DNA from: Thermoplasmata archaeon
GTDB lineage: Archaea > Thermoplasmatota > Thermoplasmata > Thermoplasmatales > Thermoplasmataceae
Length of the DNA: 7,863 bases
NCBI GenBank assembly: GCA_021797025.1
Contig: JAKAAK010000149.1
Coordinates: 1 to 7,863 of the forward strand
Direction: 5' to 3'
A model generated the notes under the pieces. That model saw nothing but the letters and a program-made list of their open reading frames with translations, was not told where the DNA came from and did not search any database. Made by a program: the position numbers and the translations under genes. Positions 1 through 6,048 of this stretch are shown here, piece after piece. Each line of letters starts with the position of its first letter. Position 1 is the stretch's first letter.

Positions 1-162
1 AATTTCAATGAAGGAAAAATAATAATAGAGAATGCATTCTATGATTATAACAATATAAGGCCGTATTCCACATTGGATTATTATCCCCCATCTGAATTTG
101 AAAATAAATATAAAAATGATATGGATTTCAGAAAAGAGTATAAACTATATTTAAAAAGTTAA
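1..162 (+). CDS. Transposase with integrase-core (DDE) domain, C-terminal end, partial at window edge
   Basis: The frame is open from base 1 to a TAA at 160-162 and gives the last 53 residues of a protein. They contain the block YNNIRPYSTLDYYPPSEF, which fits the well-known C-terminal pattern of IS3-like and related integrase-core transposases (YN..RPH.sLgy.tP.ef), with Tyr in place of the usual His. A charged helical tail follows. The protein would cut and join DNA ends during transposition. The catalytic DDE residues lie outside the window, so activity cannot be judged, and the truncation is only the window edge, not evidence of a pseudogene. No terminal inverted repeat can be assigned because the other end of the element is not visible. 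The family is inferred from this one motif; IS481-type or another rve-domain element is also possible. Confidence 0.7.
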   Translation, partial: NFNEGKIIIENAFYDYNNIRPYSTLDYYPPSEFENKYKNDMDFRKEYKLYLKS

Positions 163-210
163 AGAAAAGCCAGCATAACAGGTATATAAAAAATAAGAAG
201 GTGATGTCAA

Positions 211-288
211 GTGTCTCTTAGAATGGATGAAAAAGTGTACAAAAAATATGGGTCAGATCACTTATTTGTCATCTTACTAAAAGAGTGA
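211..288 (+). CDS. Possible 25-codon leader peptide or truncated gene ahead of the exporter
   Basis: A GTG at 211 opens a frame of 25 codons ending at TGA 286-288, immediately followed by a second in-frame TGA at 289-291. GGTGAT at 200-205, a perfect match to the anti-Shine-Dalgarno end of archaeal 16S rRNA (ATCACC), sits five bases before the GTG. An internal ATG at 223 is an alternative start. The peptide is charged at the front (MDEKVYKKYG) and hydrophobic at the end (LFVILLKE). It is in the same frame as the downstream exporter, from which the stops separate it. I recognise no family. It could be a leader peptide, or the surviving start of a regulator destroyed when the neighbouring insertion element arrived. 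The good ribosome binding site is the main reason to list it. Confidence 0.35.
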   Translation: MSLRMDEKVYKKYGSDHLFVILLKE

Positions 289-289
289 T
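257..289 (+). repeat. Inverted repeat ATCACT/AGTGAT in the exporter leader
   Basis: ATCACT at 257-262 and AGTGAT at 284-289 are exact reverse complements around a 21-base loop, with one further possible U-G pair inside. The right arm covers the stop codon of the mini-ORF. GTGAT inside its ribosome binding site (201-205) could pair with the same left arm (ATCAC, 257-261), so two mutually exclusive foldings can be drawn. Six-base AT-rich repeats are common by chance, so a role is only inferred. Confidence 0.25.
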
Positions 290-297
290 GAAAGAAA

Positions 298-302
298 GAG
301 GT
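298..302 (+). promoter_or_regulatory. Shine-Dalgarno sequence of the exporter gene
   Basis: GAGGT lies seven bases before the ATG at 310 and is complementary to the ACCTC of the 16S rRNA tail. It supports the ATG at 310 as the start. It is notable because most other genes in this window appear leaderless. Confidence 0.6.
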
Positions 303-309
303 AGCTGAA

Positions 310-1542
310 ATGGATAAAGAAAGCAACGGTTTTTACTCATTGTTTCTTTCTTCTTCAGTTTCAACCATTGGTGATGGTATAAGAACGTTAGTTATTCCTC
401 TTATTATTCTATATGTAACTAGGTCTACTTTCCTGTTTGGCTTGATTTTTTCTGGGGAATTTCTCGTATGGATAATATCCACAGGGGTTACTGGATATTT
501 TATAGATAGAAAAAATAGAGTGAAGAACCTTTTCTTTTCCAATTTTATTATGTTCTTCTTAATGTTGTCTGTTTCCTTGTCATATTTCTTTGCTTATACT
601 TATTTTCTACTGTTTATTGTGTTTGCAGTAATAGGAACAAGTATAGGTGAAACTCTCTATAGCCCATCAAGTTTCTCCCTTCTCCCTGATATAGTACACA
701 AAGATCTTGACAAGCACAATGCATTCTTGTCCATGGGAATAAATGCCGCTATGATCGGGGGTTATGTAATAGCGGGACTGGGATTTTCTTCTATTTCCTG
801 GGGTATACTGTTGCTTATAGACGCAATTTCATTTCTACTTTCTGCGATAATCGTATATACCGGCTTGAGAAAATTCAGCAGTTCTGAAAAAATAGAAAAA
901 ATACATATTTGGAAAGAAACCAAAGAGACATTCTCATTCCTGAAAACTCAAAAGGTGATCCTTTACACAATTATTTTCGGCTTTATTTTCAATTTCTTCA
1001 CATCAGGCATGGTAATCATCATACCAACAATAGCTGTAGAAAACACATCTATTGGATCTATTTCCCTGAGTATATTTTATATTTGTGAACTTGTTGGAAT
1101 GCTTCTTGGTGGATCCATAATAATTAAAAAGAGAAATAGAAAACTGATAACTTATTTACTTGTTGGATCTGTGGGGGAAGGTCTAGTAATGTCAATAATG
1201 GGACTTTCTCTTTTAGTCGAAGGGATAATAGTTATTGTAATGACCATAATTTTACTTGTTAACGGTATCTTTTCTGAATTATTGAATATACCTTTGAGAG
1301 TATGGTATCAAAAACTTGTCCCTAAGGATAAGAGGGCTAAAGTAATTAATATAAAAGACCTAATTCTTACGATACCCATGGTTATTGCATTTCCTTTGAT
1401 TGGATATCTCTTGGATCATTATAGCGAGTGGCTTACGATCTTCATTTTTGGTTTTTCAGCGGTTATAGTTTCTATCTTTGAATTTATCTTGCTTAAATCT
1501 ATTTCGTTCTCGTCAGACATAGAACTTCAAAATGGAACTTAA
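310..1542 (+). CDS. Major facilitator superfamily exporter (MFS_3/macrolide-efflux-like)
   Basis: This 410-residue membrane protein has the size and alternating hydrophobic pattern of a 12-helix MFS transporter, with a central cytoplasmic loop at about 186-215. The loop between helices 2 and 3 carries a version of MFS motif A, G62-Y-F-I-D66-R67-K-N-R70. The segment PDIVHKDLDKHNAFL, followed by a Gly-rich helix and IDAISFLLSAI (about 126-181), resembles the MefA/EntS-like exporter branch (lvp.e.l..aNal; iDa.sFl.sa). These proteins export small hydrophobic compounds by proton antiport in the cytoplasmic membrane; the substrate here cannot be told. The ATG follows a GAGGT ribosome binding site and a chain of tiny ORFs. 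The gene ends with tandem TAA stops. The nearby transposase end and the Shine-Dalgarno start, unlike the leaderless neighbours, suggest possible acquisition by transfer, which is inference. Confidence 0.85.
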   Translation: MDKESNGFYSLFLSSSVSTIGDGIRTLVIPLIILYVTRSTFLFGLIFSGEFLVWIISTGVTGYFIDRKNRVKNLFFSNFIMFFLMLSVSLSYFFAYTYFLLFIVFAVIGTSIGETLYSPSSFSLLPDIVHKDLDKHNAFLSMGINAAMIGGYVIAGLGFSSISWGILLLIDAISFLLSAIIVYTGLRKFSSSEKIEKIHIWKETKETFSFLKTQKVILYTIIFGFIFNFFTSGMVIIIPTIAVENTSIGSISLSIFYICELVGMLLGGSIIIKKRNRKLITYLLVGSVGEGLVMSIMGLSLLVEGIIVIVMTIILLVNGIFSELLNIPLRVWYQKLVPKDKRAKVINIKDLILTIPMVIAFPLIGYLLDHYSEWLTIFIFGFSAVIVSIFEFILLKSISFSSDIELQNGT

Positions 1543-1923
1543 TAATCGTAACTCTCAAAAAATTCATGACGGCAATCACGTAAAAAACTTACATTCTTAA
1601 AACTAGGCTTGTGCACTATATTCTATGTGTTTATATGGATATTTCCCCTCATTTATTTTTAAACTCGTTGAATTTTATCATAGCTTACAGATTCCATCTT
1701 CATTATAATTTCTAACAACTCCTTCGCTATCTTATTTGTTCTTCTATCCAATATATTCATATTGTCATATTCCATATTTTATTATCTCATGGGTTCAAAA
1801 GAGGTATTGCTTCCTGTTATTTAATGACCATTTCATTATTAGAAGGATTTATATTTACACAAAATATTGCACATAACCTTAATTTTGGAAACTGTTATGA
1901 TAATATATAAACCAAAAGTATTT
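1543..1923. other. Gene-poor stretch between exporter and DsrE-family gene
   Basis: About 380 AT-rich bases hold no convincing gene. The longest protein-like frame is the 38-codon minus-strand ORF listed separately. A loose six-base inverted repeat (TTTTGG at 1883-1888, CCAAAA at 1912-1917) lies just beyond the stop of the DsrE-family gene, but its 23-base loop and lack of a T-run make it a poor terminator. Together with the transposase remnant at the left edge, the stretch looks like decayed accessory DNA. Confidence 0.5.
1659..1775 (-). CDS. Small hypothetical ORF, possibly a gene relic
   Basis: A 38-codon frame runs from ATG (1775-1773) to TAA (1661-1659). The peptide, with the segment DRRTNKIAKELLEIIMKM, is predicted to be amphipathic and helical, which is more protein-like than the surrounding translations. 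There is no Shine-Dalgarno sequence and no TATA-like box at the leaderless distance, so it may be a fragment of a decayed gene rather than an expressed one. I do not recognise a family; a small DNA-binding or antitoxin-like protein is conceivable but unsupported. Confidence 0.2.
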   Translation of the reverse strand: MEYDNMNILDRRTNKIAKELLEIIMKMESVSYDKIQRV

Positions 1924-2259
1924 TTATAACTGTAGATAATAATAACCTTCAGCCTGCTTTTTAATTATCTCCTCAACTGCCGCATTGACCATGCCTATTC
2001 CGGCGTTTTTTTCAACATCATCTTCGCTGAGTTTCATTTCCCGTAGGGTATTCCTGCACGCATTGATCCTGACACCAGAATCTATAAGTTCTTTTACATC
2101 TTGAATGTATTCATTACCTTTCAGCAGTGTTTTCACTGCAGACCTATTGAAAACAACCTCTATATTTGCATCAGGCATAGCATTTTTTAAATTTTTAATC
2201 TGCTTGAATACCGTTTTTGCCATTGAATAATCATTCCCATCCACAATTATATTATACAT
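1924..2259 (-). CDS. DsrE/DsrF-family protein (COG1416-like)
   Basis: With the start used here the product is 111 residues. It shows the small alpha/beta pattern of the DsrE family: a first strand MYNIIVDG, a central strand IEVVFN, then the signature GVRINACRNTLREM with the conserved Cys68, and the typical end AAVEEIIKKQAEGYYYLQL. Family members bind or relay sulfur on this cysteine or form small homo-oligomers; the precise role of the single-gene archaeal forms is not established. A longer frame opens upstream at 2337, but the extra 26 residues lack family resemblance, and a TATA-like box centred 26 bases before the ATG at 2259 points to a leaderless transcript from that codon. It is divergent from thrS. 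No sulfur-oxidation genes (sHdr, rhodanese, TusA) are visible nearby, so a general persulfide or redox role is only inference. Confidence 0.8.
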   Translation of the reverse strand: MYNIIVDGNDYSMAKTVFKQIKNLKNAMPDANIEVVFNRSAVKTLLKGNEYIQDVKELIDSGVRINACRNTLREMKLSEDDVEKNAGIGMVNAAVEEIIKKQAEGYYYLQL

Positions 2260-2279
2260 ATTGCAATATTTCCTGAAAC

Positions 2280-2290
2280 TATAAATATTT
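2280..2290 (-). promoter_or_regulatory. TATA box for the DsrE-family gene (leaderless)
   Basis: Read on the minus strand this is AAATATTTATA, centred about 26 bases before the ATG at 2259. This is the expected spacing between an archaeal TATA box and a transcription start placed on the A of the start codon. It decides the shorter start. Confidence 0.6.
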
Positions 2291-2343
2291 TGGGTGGTTT
2301 GTATAGAGGTAAAATTCGATCTTATTGAAATAGTCAAAATAAA

Positions 2344-2351
2344 TTAATATA
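2344..2351 (+). promoter_or_regulatory. TATA-like box for thrS (leaderless)
   Basis: TTAATATA, preceded by the purine-rich AAAATAAA (possible BRE), is centred about 24-25 bases before the ATG at 2372. There is no Shine-Dalgarno sequence. It favours ATG 2372 (or the adjacent ATG 2369) over the TTG at 2363. With the DsrE-family box it forms a divergent promoter pair. Confidence 0.5.
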
Positions 2352-2371
2352 CCTTAGAAATATTGGTTATG

Positions 2372-4378
2372 ATGAGTTCAAATCAAATTTTTAAAATCAG
2401 TAAAGGTGAGAAATTTCGGGATATCGTTTCAGGTAACCTGAAGAACAGCATTATTGCTGCAAAGTTGAAAGGAAAATTATATGATTTATCAGACACATCT
2501 CCTGAAGATGGAAACGTGGAGTTCATAAGTATGAATTCACCGGAGGGTGAAAAAATACTTCTTCACAGCGCGGCACACCTCCTGGCAAATGCTATAGTAG
2601 AACTTTACCCGGATGCACTTCCCAATACCAGCAATGAGGGGGAAGATACGTTTTATTATGATTTTAACATGCAGCCTATATCAACCGAAGATTTCCCTGC
2701 TATAGAGCAGAAAATGGACGAACTTGTACATAGAGATATAAAAATAGAGAGAAAAATACTGCCGAAATTGAACTTACTGGAAGAATTCTCCGGTAATAAA
2801 TATAAACAGGATAAGATAAATGAAAATGTACAGGATGGTGGCGAATCCAGTATGTATATACAGGGTAGTTACAAAGAGTTCTGCAGGGGCCCTCATGTAC
2901 CGTCTACAGGATTTGTGAAGGCATTCAAACTCCTGTCAATATCAAGTACCAATTATGAGGGTGATATTAACAAGGAGAGAATGATCAGGATTTACGGGAC
3001 TGCATTCCCTGATAGAAAACTGCTGAGGGAGTTCCTGCAGAGAAGGGAAGAAGCCATGAAAAGAGATCACAGAAAGATTGGTCAGGAGATGGATTTATTC
3101 ACCTTCGATAATGAAAGGGCTCCTGGTATGCCATTTTACGCTCCAAACGGGGCAATAATAAGAAACGAACTCATCGATTACATGAAAGAACTAAACACAA
3201 AAAGTGGATGGGAGGAAGTCTGGACTGCCCATGCATTCAAGGATATTATATGGAAGCAGTCAGGTCATTATTACAAATATAAGGATGATATGTTTCTCTT
3301 CACATTGCCGAATGGGGATAGTTATGGGCTGAAACCCATGAACTGCCCTGGGCACATAGCAATATTCCAGAGAAATATATACAGCTACCGTGATATGCCC
3401 ATAAAATATTCTGAGGCAGGCACTGTTTACAGGTATGAAAAATCCGGCGAGATGGGCGGCTTAACCAGGCCAAGGGGATTTACTATTGATGACGGGCATG
3501 GATTTGTAAGGGAGGACCAGATATTTGATGAAACAGTCTCTCTTCTGAAAATCATCCCCTCAATATTCAAGACTATAATGGGTACAGATGAAATTACCTA
3601 TGATCTGAGCGTGATGGACAAGGAACACCCTGAAAGTTATCTTATGTCATACGAGTGTTTATCCTGTGGTGAAAAATTCATGCTCAGGGCAGCATCACAG
3701 GAATATAAATGCCCTAAATGTGGGTTATCAGATCTCAAGGCTGATTTCACGATGTGGGATAATGCTACCGAGAACCTGAGAAACGCCTTGGACAGTCTCA
3801 ATCTAAAATATACAGAATATCCTGGGGAAGCAGCATTCTACGGGCCAAAGATCGATGTGCATATAAAGGATGCACTTGGCAGGCAGTGGCAGCTTTCAAC
3901 AATACAGATAGATTTCTTTATGCCAAGGAACTTCGATCTTTACTATATAGATAGTAGCGACAAAAAGGTCAGGCCTGTAATTATCCACCGTGCAATATAT
4001 GGGAGTTATGAGCGTTTTATAGCTATCCTCTTAGAACATTTCAATGGGAAACTTCCGCTATGGCTAACACCTCTACAAGCCTATGTAATACCTGTGTCTG
4101 AAAATTACAATGAATATGCAAAAAGCATTAACCAGAAACTAATAGAAAATGGAATAAGATCAAAGGTTGACTTATCGGACGGTACCATATCCAAGAAAAT
4201 CAAGCTGATAAGGCCCATGAGAACCGGTTATATAATAGTTGCAGGCGAAAAGGAATATTCTAATAACACTGTTTCCGTACGAAATCGCAGTGACAAAACC
4301 AGGGAATATGATCTCGATGATTTTGTCTCTGTTATACTGAGGGAGATTAAACATAAGGATATAGGGCAGGCGTTCTAA
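2372..4378 (+). CDS. thrS: Threonyl-tRNA synthetase, bacterial type, with zinc-ribbon-like insertion
   Basis: The protein (668 residues from this start) charges tRNA-Thr with threonine in the cytoplasm. In order: a TGS domain (about 1-60); the second additional domain with editing motifs H65-S-A-A-H69 and C171-R-G-P-H175, which clear Ser-tRNA-Thr; the class II core with PMNCPGH (zinc ligand C325), motif 2 YRYEKSGEMGGLTRPRGF, DDGH (zinc ligand H376) and the motif 3 region HRAIYGSYERF (zinc ligand H539, Arg548); then the anticodon-binding domain (about 565-668). This is the TGS/HxxxH architecture typical of bacteria; many archaea use a different, DTD-like editing domain. Two oddities stand out. 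A C429-x2-C432...C447-x2-C450 knuckle interrupts the core before the WDNATENL segment, and Ile372 replaces the Gln (E. coli Q381) next to the DD.H motif. Starts at 2363 and 2369 are possible; the promoter spacing favours 2372. Confidence 0.95.
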   Translation: MSSNQIFKISKGEKFRDIVSGNLKNSIIAAKLKGKLYDLSDTSPEDGNVEFISMNSPEGEKILLHSAAHLLANAIVELYPDALPNTSNEGEDTFYYDFNMQPISTEDFPAIEQKMDELVHRDIKIERKILPKLNLLEEFSGNKYKQDKINENVQDGGESSMYIQGSYKEFCRGPHVPSTGFVKAFKLLSISSTNYEGDINKERMIRIYGTAFPDRKLLREFLQRREEAMKRDHRKIGQEMDLFTFDNERAPGMPFYAPNGAIIRNELIDYMKELNTKSGWEEVWTAHAFKDIIWKQSGHYYKYKDDMFLFTLPNGDSYGLKPMNCPGHIAIFQRNIYSYRDMPIKYSEAGTVYRYEKSGEMGGLTRPRGFTIDDGHGFVREDQIFDETVSLLKIIPSIFKTIMGTDEITYDLSVMDKEHPESYLMSYECLSCGEKFMLRAASQEYKCPKCGLSDLKADFTMWDNATENLRNALDSLNLKYTEYPGEAAFYGPKIDVHIKDALGRQWQLSTIQIDFFMPRNFDLYYIDSSDKKVRPVIIHRAIYGSYERFIAILLEHFNGKLPLWLTPLQAYVIPVSENYNEYAKSINQKLIENGIRSKVDLSDGTISKKIKLIRPMRTGYIIVAGEKEYSNNTVSVRNRSDKTREYDLDDFVSVILREIKHKDIGQAF

Positions 4379-4400
4379 TCAGAGGCAACCTCCCTATGGA

Positions 4401-4408
4401 TTTTTATA
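4401..4408 (+). promoter_or_regulatory. TATA box for gcvH (leaderless)
   Basis: TTTTTATA is centred about 24-25 bases before the gcvH ATG at 4429, with no Shine-Dalgarno sequence between them. This indicates that gcvH has its own promoter despite lying only 50 bases behind thrS. A second AT-rich string (AATATTTATA, 4412-4421) is too close to the ATG for a leaderless start. Confidence 0.55.
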
Positions 4409-4428
4409 CGTAATATTTATACAGTACT

Positions 4429-4803
4429 ATGTCCATAATACCTGCAGATCTAAAATACACAAAGTCGCATGAATGGTTTAAAATAGAAAATGGAATAGCT
4501 ACAGTTGGGGTAACAGATTTTGCCCAGCATCAGCTTACAGATATAGTTTATATAGATATGCCTGTAAAAGGCATCAAAGGAAAGGTAGGCGATACGCTTC
4601 TTACAATAGAATCTGTAAAATCGGCCGAAGACGTTTATTTCCCGGTAACCGGTGAGGTGATTGAAACAGACCAGGAATTGAATGACAAACCGGAACTTGT
4701 AAATTCTGATCCGTATAAATACTGGCTTGTTAAGATTAAAATAACAGATGAAAAGTACGATGCTATGCAACCTGAAGAATATAAAAAATATACAGGGGAA
4801 TAA
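4429..4803 (+). CDS. gcvH: Glycine cleavage system H protein
   Basis: At 124 residues the length is normal for GcvH. The beta-rich lipoyl-carrier fold is recognisable from SHEWFKIENGIATVGVTDFAQ near the start, through the ESVKSAEDVYFPVTGEV hairpin that carries the lipoylated Lys64, to LVNSDPYKYWLVKIK. The lipoyl arm shuttles the aminomethyl group between P, T and L proteins of the glycine cleavage complex, giving CO2, ammonia and methylene-tetrahydropterin. The other subunits are not in the window. The gene has its own TATA-like box and is followed after eight bases by rlmE, so the two may also share a transcript. A GcvH-like lipoate-binding protein of the sHdr sulfur pathway is an alternative, but no hdr genes are near and the sequence looks like ordinary GcvH. 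Confidence 0.95.
   Translation: MSIIPADLKYTKSHEWFKIENGIATVGVTDFAQHQLTDIVYIDMPVKGIKGKVGDTLLTIESVKSAEDVYFPVTGEVIETDQELNDKPELVNSDPYKYWLVKIKITDEKYDAMQPEEYKKYTGE
4780..4787 (+). promoter_or_regulatory. Possible internal TATA box for rlmE inside the end of gcvH
   Basis: TATAAAAA in the last codons of gcvH is centred about 28 bases before the rlmE ATG at 4812. Because it is also coding sequence in AT-rich DNA the evidence is weaker than for the other boxes. It would allow a leaderless rlmE transcript in addition to gcvH read-through. Confidence 0.35.
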
Positions 4804-4811
4804 AATAATTT

Positions 4812-5396
4812 ATGGATAGAAAGGATAAATATTACACAAGGGCAAAAAAGGAAAATTACCGGAGTCGGGCTTCCTATAAACTACTTGAAATACAGTCAAA
4901 ATTTAACATCATACGATCTGATGATTATGTACTTGAATTCGGTTCGTCACCCGGTGGATGGACACAGGTAGTTCAGGAATTTACAGACAAACCTGTGATT
5001 TCAGTTGATATAACCAGAATGGAACCAATTGAAAATGTTTTGTTTATAGATGGAGATATAAATGACCCCGAGCTCACATCTAAAATCAAAGATGTAATGA
5101 TATCAGCCGGAATAAACTCCATAGGAAGCATCATATCCGATGCAATGGTAAAAACAAGTGGAAACTACGATCGTGACCATTATGGTTCTTATTTACTCTG
5201 TGAAAATGTTATGAAACATTCATTATCTCTTCTGGCTAACGGTGGAAATGTCCTATTGAAACAGTTCCAGGGCGATTCAACCAACTTATTCGTGAATACA
5301 TGGAAAAAATACTTTAACTTTTATAAAGTAACAAAACCCAATGCGTCACGTCAGCATAGCAGGGAAGTATATATTATATTCAAGGGCAAAATATGA
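4812..5396 (+). CDS. rlmE: 23S rRNA 2'-O-ribose methyltransferase, RlmE/FtsJ family
   Basis: The 194-residue protein matches the single-domain FtsJ/RrmJ family, which transfers a methyl group from S-adenosylmethionine to the ribose of a conserved uridine in the A-loop of 23S rRNA. The N-terminal RNA-contacting segment YRSRASYKLLEI, the SAM motif EFGSSPGGWTQ (42-52), SVDI (64-67) and SDAMVKTSGNYDRDH (109-123) are all in place. The catalytic K-D-K-E tetrad reads K23, D110, K150 and E185. Motif I is slightly unusual (EFGSSPGG in place of DLGAAPGG) but keeps the key glycines. No Shine-Dalgarno sequence is seen. The gene follows gcvH by eight bases and converges on the TraB-like gene, with 28 bases between the two ends. 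A tRNA methyltransferase of the related Trm7 group is less likely on context and length. Confidence 0.92.
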   Translation: MDRKDKYYTRAKKENYRSRASYKLLEIQSKFNIIRSDDYVLEFGSSPGGWTQVVQEFTDKPVISVDITRMEPIENVLFIDGDINDPELTSKIKDVMISAGINSIGSIISDAMVKTSGNYDRDHYGSYLLCENVMKHSLSLLANGGNVLLKQFQGDSTNLFVNTWKKYFNFYKVTKPNASRQHSREVYIIFKGKI

Positions 5397-5424
5397 TCCT
5401 GTATTCTTTAAATAACATGTAATA

Positions 5425-6048
5425 TCAAGGATTTAAATCAATGTGATTTACGATATCATTATAATATTCATAATCAACAACACATAAAACCTTTTTATCA
5501 CTGTAATCAGTTACTAGGCTATCAATTCTATTTATTATATACTCTTCCCTTGCTGCATTAACTTTTTTGAACGATTTTAAATCCACCATCTTATTCCAAG
5601 CTTCCACAAATTCCTCTGGAGTTTCCTGTTTAAATTGAAAACGGCTGACCTTTTTCTTTCTCAGGGAATGCCTGAGAAGATCTGTAGTCTTAACATATTT
5701 ACTATAAAGAATCTGGTATTCACCTTCTTCCATATCAAGTCCGATCATTTCAATGTTATTTTCCTTGCAATATCTTGTAGCTTCTATATACACCGGGGAT
5801 GGGGTCATTACCTCCCCGTAGTTGGCAAGGTTTATTCCATATAATATTTCATAATCTGACATCTCAACTTCAAACGGGTCTTCTATAAAATCTTTCATTC
5901 CCTCTACCTGTTCAGGAGAAATAGTTATCAAAACCACCTCGGGCCTTTTTTCAAGAAGTTCTTTTTTTAATTCATCCCCATCACGTACAAGTCCCTTGAC
6001 CCCGCCAAATATGTATAGTTTGTCATTGACACTGCGCATCATATTCAT
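5425..6048 (-). CDS. TraB-like protein, probably without catalytic residues
   Basis: I recognise this 207-residue protein only by pattern. The start (LYIFGGVKGL...ELLEKRPEVVLITIS) and the end (VNAAREEYIINRI...KKVLCVVDYEYYNDIVNHI) follow the outline of TraB/PrgY-family proteins: a strand with GTxH, a helix, RPdvV.vELd, then eRn.yma.ri and VvGaaHv.GI. At the positions where the family carries His, Glu and His, this protein has Lys18, Ser44 and Tyr195, so a metal-dependent peptidase-like activity seems lost. It has no membrane segment, whereas longer TraB members have a C-terminal membrane domain. Its ATG overlaps the stop of the upstream regulator by four bases (ATGA) without a Shine-Dalgarno sequence, so translation is probably coupled. 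Methionines at codons 3 and 4 are alternative starts. The family assignment is inference; being a real gene is much surer. Confidence 0.8.
   Translation of the reverse strand: MNMMRSVNDKLYIFGGVKGLVRDGDELKKELLEKRPEVVLITISPEQVEGMKDFIEDPFEVEMSDYEILYGINLANYGEVMTPSPVYIEATRYCKENNIEMIGLDMEEGEYQILYSKYVKTTDLLRHSLRKKKVSRFQFKQETPEEFVEAWNKMVDLKSFKKVNAAREEYIINRIDSLVTDYSDKKVLCVVDYEYYNDIVNHIDLNP

Noticed and set aside
1883..1917. TTTTGG/CCAAAA inverted repeat behind the DsrE-family gene
   Set aside because: A six-base stem with a 23-base AT loop and no following T-run is not distinguishable from chance.
2260..2337. Longer start for the DsrE-family protein at 2337
   Set aside because: The additional residues do not fit the family, whose first strand begins at the ATG at 2259, and the TATA-like box falls inside this extension.
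4382..4392. Small hairpin GAGG-CAA-CCTC followed by a T-run, as a thrS terminator
   Set aside because: The stem is only four base pairs and the T-run is better explained as the gcvH TATA-like box.
4450..4770. 106-codon minus-strand frame opposite gcvH
   Set aside because: It lies wholly within gcvH, its translation is a Cys/Phe/Tyr-rich antisense product with no family resemblance, and gcvH itself is certain.
1924..4803. DsrE-family gene and GcvH-like gene as parts of a lipoate-dependent sulfur-oxidation (sHdr) locus
   Set aside because: They are separated by thrS, face different directions, and no hdr, tusA or lipoate-ligase genes are present; the H protein looks like ordinary GcvH.
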